A stretch of DNA of 47,022 bases, taken from assembly GCA_947586055.1 (NCBI GenBank), contig CANPXL010000023.1, positions 1-47,022 of the forward strand, written 5' to 3'. Both the position numbers and the translations under genes were made by a program. The notes under the pieces are model-generated. The model ran no database searches. It was given only the letters and a program-made list of their open reading frames with translations, and was not told the origin of the DNA. Below, piece after piece: positions 8,039 through 16,963 of the stretch. Numbering within the stretch: position 1 is the stretch's first letter; every line of letters starts with the position of its first letter. The DNA is from an uncultured Acetatifactor sp. (GTDB lineage Bacteria; Bacillota; Clostridia; Lachnospirales; Lachnospiraceae).

Positions 8039-8148
8039 CGTACACACTCCCTGTCGCTTTTTTACGAATTTCTTTCTCCGGGTATATTGTTGACAATGTG
8101 TGTACTTTTTAAACCTTTATGAAATTGTTTCCATAGGTCTTGTTGTTT

Positions 8149-9834
8149 TTATGTTTTTTTGTGAGTAAGCGCCAAAGAACGCATCTCCCGGGCGTTGGAC
8201 AGCGCCGCGTCCGTGAGCGTGTCCCCGCCCAGAAGTCTCGCCAGCTCGTTCAGGTTTTCTTCTCCCTCAAGCTGCCGGATCCTTGTGATCGTATCGTCCT
8301 GCGTGCTGCTCTTTTCGATGGCAAAATGCGTGTCCGCCATCGCCGCGATCTGTGGAAGATGGGTAATGCACAGCACCTGGGTGCTCCGAGATACAGTATT
8401 TAACTGCTGCGCCACCTTCCAGGCCGTTCTGCCGCTGATACCGGCGTCGATCTCGTCAAAGATCAGCGTCCCGATGTCGTCCTTTCCGGCCAGAACCGTC
8501 TGGATAGCCAGCATGACTCTGGACAGTTCCCCGCCGCTCGCCACCTGTCCCAGCGGCATCAGCGGTTCTCCCGGATTGGTGGAGATCAGAAATTCCACGT
8601 CGTCATATCCGTCCGCCGTTATCTTCTGTTCCGGCCTTACCGCGACCTCAAACTTCACCGTCAGGAAATTCAGCTGTCGCAGCGCTTCCTCCAGCTGCCG
8701 CGACAGGCCCTCCGCATTTCTGCGCCGGATGGCGGAAAGCTTCTCACAGGCGTCCTGAAGCTGTCTCTGCTTCTCATCGGATTCCCGCAAAAGCCTGTCC
8801 ATATAGGCGTCGTAATCGGAAAGTTTTTCCAGAAGCCGCTGTTTCTGCGCCCCGTAATCCAAAACCGCCTGAATGGAGCCGCCGTACTTTTCCTTCAGGC
8901 GGTTCAGCATATTCAGCCGCTCTTCCACTCTCGAAAAATCCCCGCCGTCAAACTCCGTCCGGCTCATAAATTCCGCCGCGTCCCGGTTATAGTCTGCCAG
9001 AAGGCTGTCAATCTCCGACAGCTGCCCGGCCAGCTCCCCAAGCCGTTCATGGTACGGCTCCACTCCCCGCAGAGCCCGAAGGGCCCGGCTCAGCGCCACG
9101 CCCGCGCTGTTTTCAAAATCGCCGCCCGTATACCGGTAGCTTTCCGTAAGACCTTCCATAATCCGCCTGCCGTTTACCATCAGACGGTACGACTCTTCCA
9201 GTTCCTCGTCTTCCCCCGGGACAAGATTTGCCTCCTGGATCTCCCGGCACTCAAACTCCGCCAGCGCCTGTTCCTTTTCCTTGGCCGCCTCATCCATGGT
9301 TTCGGATTCCAGCCTGCGGCGCAGCGCGGCGCATTCCGCATGGAGACTCCTCACCTGCGCCGCGGCGTCCGCCAGTTCCCCGCCGCAGTAGCCGTCCAGT
9401 ATCTCAAGATGCTTCCTTTTATGCAGCAGCGACTGATGCTCATGCTGCCCGTGTATGTCGATGAGAAGCTCCGCCAGTTCCTTTACCTGCCGTGCCGTGA
9501 CCGTTTCCCCGTTGATCCTGCAGAGACTTTTTCCCGCCTGCAGTTTTCTGCTGATGATAATGGTTCCGTCATCCTGGGGCTCCAGTTCCATCCCGCAAAG
9601 AAATTCCCGGATTTTGGGATCGTCCTCCGAAAAGATCAGCTCCACCAGAGCGCTGTCGGCTCCCTTGCGCAGCATCTCCTTCTCAAACTTTCCCCCCAGC
9701 GCCAGATTCACGCTGCCGATCAGGAGAGATTTTCCCGCGCCCGTCTCGCCGGTAAAAATATTCAGCCCCGGCCCGAACTCCACTTCCGCCTCCCTGATCA
9801 GCGCCAGATTTTTCACATGTAAACTTTGCAGCAT
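8149..9834 (-). CDS. recN: DNA repair protein RecN
   Basis: RecN is an SMC-like ATPase that gathers at double-strand breaks and aids recombinational repair with RecA. The 561-residue protein is the usual size. Walker A is at the N terminus (TGETGAGKSLLIGS, about 28-41). The middle is charged and predicted coiled coil (about 150-370). The C-terminal half has the ABC signature ASGGELSRVMLA and the Walker B strand LIFDEIDAGISG, followed by the switch His in CITHLPQIA. The gene lies between argR and spoIVB, its usual position in Firmicutes. The 65-base gap after argR shows no strong promoter, so it is probably part of the long upstream operon. Confidence 0.97.
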   Translation of the reverse strand: MLQSLHVKNLALIREAEVEFGPGLNIFTGETGAGKSLLIGSVNLALGGKFEKEMLRKGADSALVELIFSEDDPKIREFLCGMELEPQDDGTIIISRKLQAGKSLCRINGETVTARQVKELAELLIDIHGQHEHQSLLHKRKHLEILDGYCGGELADAAAQVRSLHAECAALRRRLESETMDEAAKEKEQALAEFECREIQEANLVPGEDEELEESYRLMVNGRRIMEGLTESYRYTGGDFENSAGVALSRALRALRGVEPYHERLGELAGQLSEIDSLLADYNRDAAEFMSRTEFDGGDFSRVEERLNMLNRLKEKYGGSIQAVLDYGAQKQRLLEKLSDYDAYMDRLLRESDEKQRQLQDACEKLSAIRRRNAEGLSRQLEEALRQLNFLTVKFEVAVRPEQKITADGYDDVEFLISTNPGEPLMPLGQVASGGELSRVMLAIQTVLAGKDDIGTLIFDEIDAGISGRTAWKVAQQLNTVSRSTQVLCITHLPQIAAMADTHFAIEKSSTQDDTITRIRQLEGEENLNELARLLGGDTLTDAALSNAREMRSLALTHKKT

Positions 9835-9899
9835 CCTTCCTCACATTCCGCCGTCTTCGGCTTATGCCTTCTCCCCGCGCCGCCCATGCGCGTCTTTTC

Positions 9900-10352
9900 C
9901 TATCTGTCCAGCAATGCGTTCAGCTTTCCCGCCAGCGCCGCGGCTTCCTCTTTGCTTCTCGCCGCCGCAAAGACCGTGTCGTCGCCGGCGATACAGCCCA
10001 CCACCTCCGGCAGGTTCAGAGAATCCAAAGCCGCCGCCACCGCCATGGCCATTCCGGAAGCCGTCCGCATCACAAGCAGATTCTGCGCCGGCTCCATGGA
10101 CACAAACCCGTCGCGCAGCGCCCTGATGTACCGATCCTCCGCCTTCTGGTTCTTCTGGGACATGACCGCGTATTTCTGTCTCCCGCCTCCGGCCGCTACC
10201 TTGGATAATTTCAGTTCCCTGATGTCTCTGGAAACGGTAGCCTGCGTCACCCTGTAGCCCTGCTGCCGCAGACGCTCCGCCAGTTCCTCCTGCGTGTCCA
10301 CGTCCGCGCTTCTGATAATTTCCAGTATGGCTCCCTGTCGCTGTTTTTTCAT
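9900..10352 (-). CDS. argR: Arginine repressor ArgR/AhrC
   Basis: ArgR senses L-arginine as a hexamer and represses arginine synthesis genes while activating catabolism. The protein has 150 residues from the ATG at 10352. An in-frame ATG twelve bases upstream is rejected because GAGAGG, the SD, overlaps it. The N-terminal winged helix spans about residues 1-70, with the recognition helix in QATVSRDIRELKLSKV. The C-terminal oligomerisation and arginine-binding domain has GCIAGDDTVFAAA, where the Asp pair contacts arginine. It sits eight bases after nadK and before recN, an order kept in many Firmicutes. No ARG box is evident in this window. Confidence 0.95.
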   Translation of the reverse strand: MKKQRQGAILEIIRSADVDTQEELAERLRQQGYRVTQATVSRDIRELKLSKVAAGGGRQKYAVMSQKNQKAEDRYIRALRDGFVSMEPAQNLLVMRTASGMAMAVAAALDSLNLPEVVGCIAGDDTVFAAARSKEEAAALAGKLNALLDR

Positions 10353-10360
10353 AATACCTC

Positions 10361-11218
10361 TCAATCCGCCATTTTTTTGTGGAGCACTTCCAGAAAACTC
10401 ACCTTGCTCAGCCGGATAAACTCCGTGCTCTTCTGAGCCTTCACCACGCGCACCCTGTCGCCCGCCCCAAGGGAGATCACATGACTGCCGTCAAAATTGA
10501 CCTCCACCGTCTGTACTCTGTCCTCCCTGCCCGGAAGAATCTCAATCTCCACCACATCCTCCGGAGACAGGATAATGCTTCTCTGATTCAGCGTATGGGG
10601 ACAGATGGGCGTCACCATGATCAGCTCCGCGTTCGGCTCCACCAGCGGCCCTCCCGCGGACAGGTTATAGCCCGTGGAACCGGTTGGCGTCGTGACGATG
10701 ACGCCGTCCGCGTCATAATCGTGAAGGAACCGGCCGTTCACATAAATGTTGAATTTTATGATCTGCAGGGAGCCGCTTCTGGAAATCACAATGTCGTTCA
10801 GCGCCCATCCGTCTTCCGCCGCATTTCCCGGAAGAAAAGCCGTTCCCTTCAGCATCATCCGGCTCTCCCGCTGGTAGTCGCCTGCGATCAGGCGGTCCAG
10901 CGCCTCGTCCAGGCCCTCCGGCTCGACCTCCGTCATATAGCCCAGCGTCCCCAGGTTTACGCCGATCATAGGGACATTCAGCCGCCTTGCCTCTCTTGCC
11001 GCCTGCAGCATGGTTCCGTCGCCGCCCAGCACCACCATGCAGTCCGCCCCGTCGGGAATATCCTTCGTCCCGTCGCCTGCGCCGCTGTCTCTCCACCCGG
11101 TTTCGTCCGTCCGGACGGTGACGCGCTTTCCTCTGGCGCGCAGGTAGCCGCCGATATGGCCGGTGGTGGCAAGCCCTTCGTCTTTATGGGGATTAGTATA
11201 GATCAGAAAATGTTCCAT
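10361..11218 (-). CDS. nadK: NAD kinase
   Basis: NadK phosphorylates NAD to NADP. The product is 285 residues from the ATG at 11218; the longer reading frame starts inside the SD (GAGAGGAAGC). The family motif GGDGTMLQAAR is at about residues 68-78, with the catalytic Asp. The second conserved block, TPTGSTGYNLSAGGPLVEP, follows in the middle of the protein. The acidic NDIVISR stretch before it also fits. It starts eight bases after the tlyA stop and ends eight bases before argR, so these three genes are surely co-transcribed. The tlyA-nadK-argR-recN order is common in Clostridia. Confidence 0.95.
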   Translation of the reverse strand: MEHFLIYTNPHKDEGLATTGHIGGYLRARGKRVTVRTDETGWRDSGAGDGTKDIPDGADCMVVLGGDGTMLQAAREARRLNVPMIGVNLGTLGYMTEVEPEGLDEALDRLIAGDYQRESRMMLKGTAFLPGNAAEDGWALNDIVISRSGSLQIIKFNIYVNGRFLHDYDADGVIVTTPTGSTGYNLSAGGPLVEPNAELIMVTPICPHTLNQRSIILSPEDVVEIEILPGREDRVQTVEVNFDGSHVISLGAGDRVRVVKAQKSTEFIRLSKVSFLEVLHKKMAD

Positions 11219-11226
11219 GCTTCCTC

Positions 11227-12198
11227 TCATTCCTCATTCTGCCGGGATCCGTCTTCCGTCTCTGCGGGCGGACGTCCGAAAGCCTTCTGTTCTTTCCCCG
11301 CGGTCTCCCCGCCGCCGAATCCTGCATGGGAAAGCTCCACCGTCCTGCGGATGCGCTGTTCCCACTCCGCCGTGCGGGACAGCCCCGTTCCCGCACGCTC
11401 CGTCTCCCGAAGCCTGTCCTCCGCCTCGCTCTCGGACAGTTCCCTCACTTCCGGTTCCGGCTCGCGCATCTTCCGCAGATACAGCAGATATTCAATATTT
11501 CCCTCCGGCCCCCGGATGGGGGAAAAATCCAGCCCCGCCGCTTCAAATCCGACGCTGTCCGCAAAGTCCACGATTCTGGAAATCACTTCCCTGTGAACCG
11601 CCGGCTCCCTCACGACGCCGTTCTTTCCGACCTTTTCCCTTCCCGCCTCAAACTGCGGCTTCACAAGACATACCATCTCTCCGCCGCATTTCAGCAGGTT
11701 TCGGGCCGGAATCAGGATCTTTGTCAGAGAGATAAAAGAGACGTCCGCCCCGGCGAAGTCCAGGTCATCCCGGATATCCTCCCTGCGCATATACCGGAAG
11801 TTCGTCTGCTCCATACAGACCACCCGTTCGTCGTTTCTCAGCTTCCATGCAAGCTGTCCCCGTCCCACATCGACGGAATAAACCTTTGCCGCTCCGTTCT
11901 GCAGCATACAGTCCGTAAATCCTCCCGTGGAGGAACCGATATCCATGCAAACGCCGTCTTTCAGGGGAAGCGGCCATACCGCTACCGCCTTCTCCAGCTT
12001 CAGTCCGCCCCGGCTCACATACTTCAGGGCGTTTCCCCTTACCTCCAGCCGCAGTCCTTCCTCCTGAAACGAAGTGCCCGCCTTGTCCTCCTTCTGCCCG
12101 TTCACATAGACATTCCCGGACATGATAATGGCCTTCGCCTTCTCCCGGGACTGTGCATAACCCTTCTCCACCAGAAGAACGTCCAGTCTCTTCTTCAT
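11227..12198 (-). CDS. tlyA: TlyA family rRNA (cytidine-2'-O)-methyltransferase / hemolysin-like protein
   Basis: TlyA proteins 2'-O-methylate cytidines in 16S and 23S rRNA in the species where they have been tested. The N-terminal S4 RNA-binding domain (about residues 1-62) shows RLDVLLVEKGYAQSREKAKA and GNVYVNGQ. The FtsJ/RrmJ-type methyltransferase follows (about 80-245), with the SAM-binding loop MDIGSSTGGFTDCML and the strand ADVSFISL. Length is 323, against about 270 for most relatives. The extra C terminus, from about residue 255, is highly charged, rich in Glu and Arg, and has no recognised domain. The start ATG is two bases after the dxs stop. The fold and family are sure; the exact rRNA sites are not. 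Confidence 0.93.
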   Translation of the reverse strand: MKKRLDVLLVEKGYAQSREKAKAIIMSGNVYVNGQKEDKAGTSFQEEGLRLEVRGNALKYVSRGGLKLEKAVAVWPLPLKDGVCMDIGSSTGGFTDCMLQNGAAKVYSVDVGRGQLAWKLRNDERVVCMEQTNFRYMRREDIRDDLDFAGADVSFISLTKILIPARNLLKCGGEMVCLVKPQFEAGREKVGKNGVVREPAVHREVISRIVDFADSVGFEAAGLDFSPIRGPEGNIEYLLYLRKMREPEPEVRELSESEAEDRLRETERAGTGLSRTAEWEQRIRRTVELSHAGFGGGETAGKEQKAFGRPPAETEDGSRQNEE

Positions 12199-12200
12199 CT

Positions 12201-14072
12201 TTAACCCTTTTTGTCCTCCAGCAGCGCACAGATCCGTCTTGTGATGCTCTCCGCGTCAATCCCGATCTCCTGCTTCAAAAGCTCCACGTTTCCGTGTTCC
12301 ACATAAGCGTCCGGTATGCTGATGTTCAGAAAATGATTTTTCAGGCCGCTGCGATTCATAAAATCCAGCACTTTTTCCCCATACCCGCCGCTCGCCACGT
12401 TTTCTTCCATGGTCACGATCAGCGCGTGGAACCGGCAGGCCTCCGTCACGGCTTCCTCGTCGATGGGCTTTACAAAGCGGGCGTTGATCAGGCTGACCCC
12501 GTAGCCTTTTTTCTTCAGCGCCTCCCTGACGGTCTCCGCCGTCTTCACCATGCTTCCAACGGCAAACAGCGCGATCTCCCACTCCCGGTAGATCCACTCC
12601 GCCATTCCCAGCTCCAGCGGCGCCCGGAAGTCCCGCAGGCCGTCGTAAGCCTCGCCCCGGGGATATCGGATCGCGACGGGCGCCGACAGGTTTACCGCAA
12701 ATTTCAGCATGTCCGACAGCTCCCACTTGTTCTTCGGCGCACAGACATGCATATTGGGAATCCCGGAAAGATATGTAAGATCAAAGATTCCCTGATGGGT
12801 CTCGCCGTCGCTGCCCACCAGCCCCGCCCGGTCGATGGCAAAAACGACCGGAAGATTCTGGATGCAGACGTCGTGCAGGATCTGATCGTAAGCCCTCTGC
12901 AGGAAGGAAGAATACACCGCGACGATGGGTTTAAGTCCCCCCGCCGCAAGACCCGCGGCAAAGGTTACCGCATGCTCTTCCGCGATCCCCACGTCAAAAA
13001 ACCGTTCGGGAAACATGTTGTGAAACCGTTTCAGTCCCGTGCCGTCCGGCATGGCCGCCGTGATCGCCACGATCCGCTCATCCCTTGCTCCCAGCTTGCA
13101 CATGACGGTGGAAAAAATGTCGGTATAGTTGGGAACGGTCCTCGGGTGGGAGGGAAGTCCCGTCTCAATGTCGAAGGGCTCCGCGCCGTGAAATCTGGCG
13201 GGATGACGCTCCGCAGGCCGATACCCCTTTCCCTTCTGGGTCTGGGCATGAATCAGAACGGCCCCCTTCACCCGCTTCGCCTCGTTTATCACCCGCACCA
13301 TGCCGTTTATGTCGTGGCCGTCCACAGGCCCCAGATAGGTGATCCCGATATCCTCAAAAAACATGCCCGGGATCACAAGCTGTTTAAAGCTGTTCTTTGC
13401 CCGCCGGATGTTCCGGATGGTGCTGTCCCCGCCCCGCTTCGTGTTGCGCAGGGCGTTGTAGATCCCTTCCTTCAGATTCAGATACCCCGTGGCGGTCCGG
13501 ATGTTGTTCAGGTATTTCGATACGCCGCCCACGTTTTCCGAAATGGACATATTGTTATCGTTCAGGATGATAATGAAATTGGTCTCCAGCCGGGCGGCGT
13601 TGTTCAGGGCTTCGTACGCCATCCCGCCCGTCATGGAACCGTCCCCGATCACGGAGATGATCGTACTCTTCTCTCCCTTTAAATCTCTGGCCTTGACAAG
13701 ACCCAGCCCCGCCGAGATGGAGGTGGAACTGTGGCCGGTGTCGAACACGTCGCATTCGCTCTCTTTTCTCTTTGGAAAGCCGCTGAGACCGTGGAACTGG
13801 CGCAGATGGTCGAAGCCGTCCAGACGTCCGGTGAGGATCTTGTGGGTGTAGGACTGATGGCCCACGTCCCATACGATCTTATCCTGGGGAAGATCCAGCG
13901 CCAGATGCAGCGCCATGGTGAGCTCCACCGCCCCCAGATTGGACCCCAGATGACCGCCGGTGACGCTGATCGTGCGGATCAGAAACTCGCGGATTTCCTC
14001 CGCAAGACTGTCGTAATCCTCTTTCCTGATCTTCTTGATATCGTTTGCCTGCCGAATGCTTTCCAATAGCAT
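12201..14072 (-). CDS. dxs: 1-deoxy-D-xylulose-5-phosphate synthase
   Basis: Dxs joins pyruvate and glyceraldehyde-3-phosphate using thiamine diphosphate. This is the entry step of the MEP isoprenoid route and feeds thiamine and pyridoxal synthesis. The protein has 623 residues, the expected size. Visible motifs are GGHLGSNLGAVEL near residue 40 (catalytic His), the ThDP site GDGSMTGGMAYEALNNA near 145, the transketolase-like AEEHAVTFAAG (catalytic Glu) near 365, and DRAGLVGSDGETHQG near 425. It lies between ispA and tlyA, eleven and two bases away, so prenyl precursor and chain-elongation genes are translated from one message. Confidence 0.97.
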   Translation of the reverse strand: MLLESIRQANDIKKIRKEDYDSLAEEIREFLIRTISVTGGHLGSNLGAVELTMALHLALDLPQDKIVWDVGHQSYTHKILTGRLDGFDHLRQFHGLSGFPKRKESECDVFDTGHSSTSISAGLGLVKARDLKGEKSTIISVIGDGSMTGGMAYEALNNAARLETNFIIILNDNNMSISENVGGVSKYLNNIRTATGYLNLKEGIYNALRNTKRGGDSTIRNIRRAKNSFKQLVIPGMFFEDIGITYLGPVDGHDINGMVRVINEAKRVKGAVLIHAQTQKGKGYRPAERHPARFHGAEPFDIETGLPSHPRTVPNYTDIFSTVMCKLGARDERIVAITAAMPDGTGLKRFHNMFPERFFDVGIAEEHAVTFAAGLAAGGLKPIVAVYSSFLQRAYDQILHDVCIQNLPVVFAIDRAGLVGSDGETHQGIFDLTYLSGIPNMHVCAPKNKWELSDMLKFAVNLSAPVAIRYPRGEAYDGLRDFRAPLELGMAEWIYREWEIALFAVGSMVKTAETVREALKKKGYGVSLINARFVKPIDEEAVTEACRFHALIVTMEENVASGGYGEKVLDFMNRSGLKNHFLNISIPDAYVEHGNVELLKQEIGIDAESITRRICALLEDKKG

Positions 14073-14083
14073 AGTTTTATCCT

Positions 14084-15001
14084 CTATCTGCGTCTGCGGA
14101 TCAGCGTAAGAAACAGCTGCTCCAGAAAACTGTGATCTGCTTCAAACTCTCCAAGCAGCGCCGCCGCTTCTTTGGAATACCGTTCCACATCCTCTTTCGC
14201 GCGCTCCAGACCGCACAGCGTCACATAAGTCTGCTTGTGGTTCTCCGCGTCGCTGCCCACGGGCTTCCCCAGCTCGCCGCTGTCTCCCACCACGTCCAGG
14301 ATATCGTCCTGGATCTGAAACGCAATGCCAAGGTCTTCCCCGCATTTTTCCAGAATTTCGACCTGCCCTTCGGACGCGCCCGCGAGGATGGCCCCCACGG
14401 TCAGAGACGCCTGTATCAGGGCCGCCGTCTTGCATCTGTGGATAAAAAGCAGTTCCTCCCCCGTCACGGACTCCCTGCGGCCCTCCGCTTCTATGTCCGC
14501 GGTCTGACCGCCTATCATGCCGCGGATCCCCGCTTTCTCTGCGAGCGTCTTCAGCGCACCTGCCACCCTTTTCATGGCTTCGGCGTCTTTCCCGTCCACT
14601 CTGTCAAAGGCCTTCAGCGCCGTCTCAAAGGCCAGATTCAGAAGTCCGTCCCCCGCCAGAATGCCCATGGTCTCCCCGTAGACCTTCCATGTGGTCTCCC
14701 GGCCCCTGCGGTAGGAATCGTTATCCATGGCGGGCAGATCGTCGTGCACCAGAGAATAGGTGTGTATCATCTCAACAGCGGCCAGAAAGGGCTCGATCTC
14801 CCCTCCCCTGCCGCCGCACATACGGTAGGCTTCCAGCATCAGCATGGGCCGCAGGCGCTTTCCTCCCGCCAGAACGCTGTAATTCATGGCGCTGATCACG
14901 GTCTTCTGCAGCCCTTCCTCGGCCGGCAGAAAGCTTTGGATGATCTCGTCCAGTTCGGCCGCCTTCTTTCGCAGCAGCTCGTTAAACTTCTGTTTCTCCA
15001 T
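14084..15001 (-). CDS. ispA: Short-chain polyprenyl (geranyl/farnesyl) diphosphate synthase
   Basis: This prenyltransferase builds farnesyl (or geranylgeranyl) diphosphate from IPP and DMAPP. The protein is 305 residues from the ATG at 15001. That start has GGAGG eight bases ahead, inside the xseB gene. The first aspartate-rich motif is VHDDLPAMDND at about residue 85; the second is QIQDDILDVVGD at about 229. GGKRLRPML (about 50) binds the diphosphate. The residues before the first motif are not bulky enough to settle the exact chain length. Its first 20 bases overlap the end of xseB, the typical Firmicute arrangement. Confidence 0.94.
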   Translation of the reverse strand: MEKQKFNELLRKKAAELDEIIQSFLPAEEGLQKTVISAMNYSVLAGGKRLRPMLMLEAYRMCGGRGGEIEPFLAAVEMIHTYSLVHDDLPAMDNDSYRRGRETTWKVYGETMGILAGDGLLNLAFETALKAFDRVDGKDAEAMKRVAGALKTLAEKAGIRGMIGGQTADIEAEGRRESVTGEELLFIHRCKTAALIQASLTVGAILAGASEGQVEILEKCGEDLGIAFQIQDDILDVVGDSGELGKPVGSDAENHKQTYVTLCGLERAKEDVERYSKEAAALLGEFEADHSFLEQLFLTLIRRRR

Positions 15002-15278
15002 GTTCAAACTCCTCCAGTTCTCCCGTCCCGCCAAGCATCAGCACCTGTTTTTCCACCCGGTCGATCTGGTCGTTGCAGCGTTTCAGGATCTGCATCCCCA
15101 GCGTATAGGTCCGGAAGGCTTCCTCCAGAGGGATGTCCTCCTTCTCCAGCTGCTCTATGGCTTCTTCCAGCCGCTGAAAGTTTTCTTCCAGCGTATACTC
15201 CTTCGGAGCATCCTTCTGCGCTTTCTTCTGCGTTTTTTTCTGCGTCTCGTTCCGCGTTTCGTTTTCGTTCTCACTCAT
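14982..15278 (-). CDS. xseB: Exodeoxyribonuclease VII small subunit
   Basis: XseB is the small helical subunit of exonuclease VII, which degrades single-stranded DNA with XseA. The product is 98 residues from the ATG at 15278, whose start overlaps the xseA stop as ATGA. GGAGAG lies seven bases before it. The conserved core EENFQRLEEAIEQLE (about 32-46) and the hydrophobic pattern through LEEAFRTYTLGMQILKRC match the family. The first 30 residues are unusually rich in Glu, Asn, Thr, Gln and Lys, with repeated TQKK units, and are probably disordered. It overlaps ispA by 20 bases. Confidence 0.92.
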   Translation of the reverse strand: MSENENETRNETQKKTQKKAQKDAPKEYTLEENFQRLEEAIEQLEKEDIPLEEAFRTYTLGMQILKRCNDQIDRVEKQVLMLGGTGELEEFEHGETEV

Positions 15279-16528
15279 GTTTCGCTCTCCGTCTGGCCAC
15301 ATCCTATATCATCCGGCCGTTTCTCCAACAGGACCTGTTTTACCTGGGCGTTTATCTTTCCGTCCCTGACATGAACGGTGAGAAGCTGCCCCACGGCCGC
15401 CTGGGACACGGAGCGGACATTGTTTCCCCCTTCGTCGCAGACGTAGGAATAACCGCTGTTTAACTTTTCCAGCGGAGACAGACCTTTCATGCGTTCCACG
15501 GAAAGCGCCAGTCTGTGCCGCGCCCTCTCCAGAATCCGCCGCATCCGTCCCTGAAGTCTTTCCTCGTCGGAAAGAGCCTGCATGCGCCTTTCCCGGATCC
15601 GGCCGGCAGGACTGACCGCCCGCAGATGAAAGCCCAGCTCCTGTGCCCGGGAACGGTGCTCCTGAATCCGCCGTTCCATGGCCCGGTTCAGTCCCTCCCG
15701 GTATGACTCCAGCCTGCCAAGAATCTCACCGATATCCGCCACCGCCAGCTCCGCCGCCGCGGAAGGCGTCGGCGCCCGAAGATCCGCCACAAAATCGATA
15801 ATGGTGGTGTCCGTCTCGTGACCCACGGCGGAAATGATGGGTACGGAACACTGAAACACCGCCTCCGCCACCTCGCGCTCGTTAAATGCCCAGAGGTCCT
15901 CGATGGAACCGCCGCCCCTTCCCACGATCATCACATCCACGCCTGCCCGTTCCAGCGCCCGGATGCCGTTTACAATGCTGGGAACCGCCGCCTCTCCCTG
16001 CACGATGGCAGGATAAAGCACGATCTGTACATAAGGATTCCGCCGGCCCGCGATCTGGATGATGTCCCTGACAGCAGCTCCCGTGGCCGCGGTCACTACC
16101 CCCAGCGTCCGGATATAGCGCGGGATGGGCCGCTTGTACTGAGCGGCGAACATGCCCGTCTCCTCCAGCTCGCGTTTCAGCTGCTCATAGCGCTCATAGA
16201 GAAATCCATTGCCGTCATGAAGAATCTGCTTCGCATACAGCTGGTATCTGCCGTCCCGCTCATAAACATCCACAGTGCCTCCCACGATGACCTGCTGGCC
16301 CTCGGAAAGGCGAAAAGAAAGACCCGAACGGCTGCCTGCGAACATGACGCAGCTTATCGTACCCTTCGGGTCCTTTAACGTAAAATAAATATGTCCGGAG
16401 GGATGGTATTTGCAGTTGCTGACTTCTCCCTTTACAAAGAGACTCTGCAAAAGATAATCCTGTGTAAACATATTTCTGATGTAGGAATTCAGTTGCCCGA
16501 CCGTGTAAACGCTCCGAATATCAATCAC
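15275..16528 (-). CDS. xseA: Exodeoxyribonuclease VII large subunit
   Basis: XseA is the catalytic subunit of exonuclease VII. The 417-residue protein begins with the OB-fold nucleic-acid-binding domain (about 1-100; LFVKGEVSNCKYHPSGHIYF). The catalytic domain follows, with GVVTAATGAAVRDI (about 131-144) and GRGGGSIEDLWAFNE (about 189-203), and then GHETDTTIIDFVADLRAPTPSAAAE. A long helical C terminus completes it (about 250-380). It overlaps nusB by eight bases at its start and xseB by four at its end. Relative to Bacillus subtilis, folD is missing between nusB and xseA. Confidence 0.96.
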   Translation of the reverse strand: MIDIRSVYTVGQLNSYIRNMFTQDYLLQSLFVKGEVSNCKYHPSGHIYFTLKDPKGTISCVMFAGSRSGLSFRLSEGQQVIVGGTVDVYERDGRYQLYAKQILHDGNGFLYERYEQLKRELEETGMFAAQYKRPIPRYIRTLGVVTAATGAAVRDIIQIAGRRNPYVQIVLYPAIVQGEAAVPSIVNGIRALERAGVDVMIVGRGGGSIEDLWAFNEREVAEAVFQCSVPIISAVGHETDTTIIDFVADLRAPTPSAAAELAVADIGEILGRLESYREGLNRAMERRIQEHRSRAQELGFHLRAVSPAGRIRERRMQALSDEERLQGRMRRILERARHRLALSVERMKGLSPLEKLNSGYSYVCDEGGNNVRSVSQAAVGQLLTVHVRDGKINAQVKQVLLEKRPDDIGCGQTESET

Positions 16529-16931
16529 CCAGCTTCAGAATTTTGGCCAGGATCGCATTGACGAACCCGCCGGCATTTTCCTGACCGTATTTTTTTGCGA
16601 TTTCCACCGCTTCGTCGATGGCCACGCCGACGGGAATGCTGTCGTCGCAGCGCATCTCATAAATTGCCAGCCGCAGGACGGTGAGCTCCACTTTCCCCAT
16701 CCGGGCAGTGTTCCACCCTTCCGTATTGTCGTTGATCAGGCCGTCGATCTCTTGCAGCCTGTCCCGGACCGCCAGACACCTGGCACGAATATACTCCGCC
16801 TCTTTTTCGGAGCAGGCGTTCTCATTGTCCTCAAAAAACAGCCTGATCTGGTCTGGCATATCCTCCGGGGCGTAAAATTCCACACGGAATAAAAGCAGGA
16901 ATACCTGTTCTCTCAGCTCATGTCGTCCCAT
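16521..16931 (-). CDS. nusB: Transcription antitermination factor NusB
   Basis: NusB, with NusE (S10), binds boxA RNA and supports antitermination in rRNA operons. The all-helical product is 136 residues from the ATG at 16931, with GGAAAG upstream; an ORF extension of eight residues is less likely. Family sequence includes RHELREQVFLLLFRVEF at the N terminus, EMRCDDSIPVGVAIDEAVEIAKKYG (split here for brevity across about 91-115) and a C-terminal GFVNAILAKI. It follows the Asp23 gene by 32 bases, the classical yqhY-nusB pair of Firmicutes. Confidence 0.94.
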   Translation of the reverse strand: MGRHELREQVFLLLFRVEFYAPEDMPDQIRLFFEDNENACSEKEAEYIRARCLAVRDRLQEIDGLINDNTEGWNTARMGKVELTVLRLAIYEMRCDDSIPVGVAIDEAVEIAKKYGQENAGGFVNAILAKILKLGD

Positions 16932-16963
16932 TGCGCTTTCCGTTTCCTTCTGCAAAATTTACG

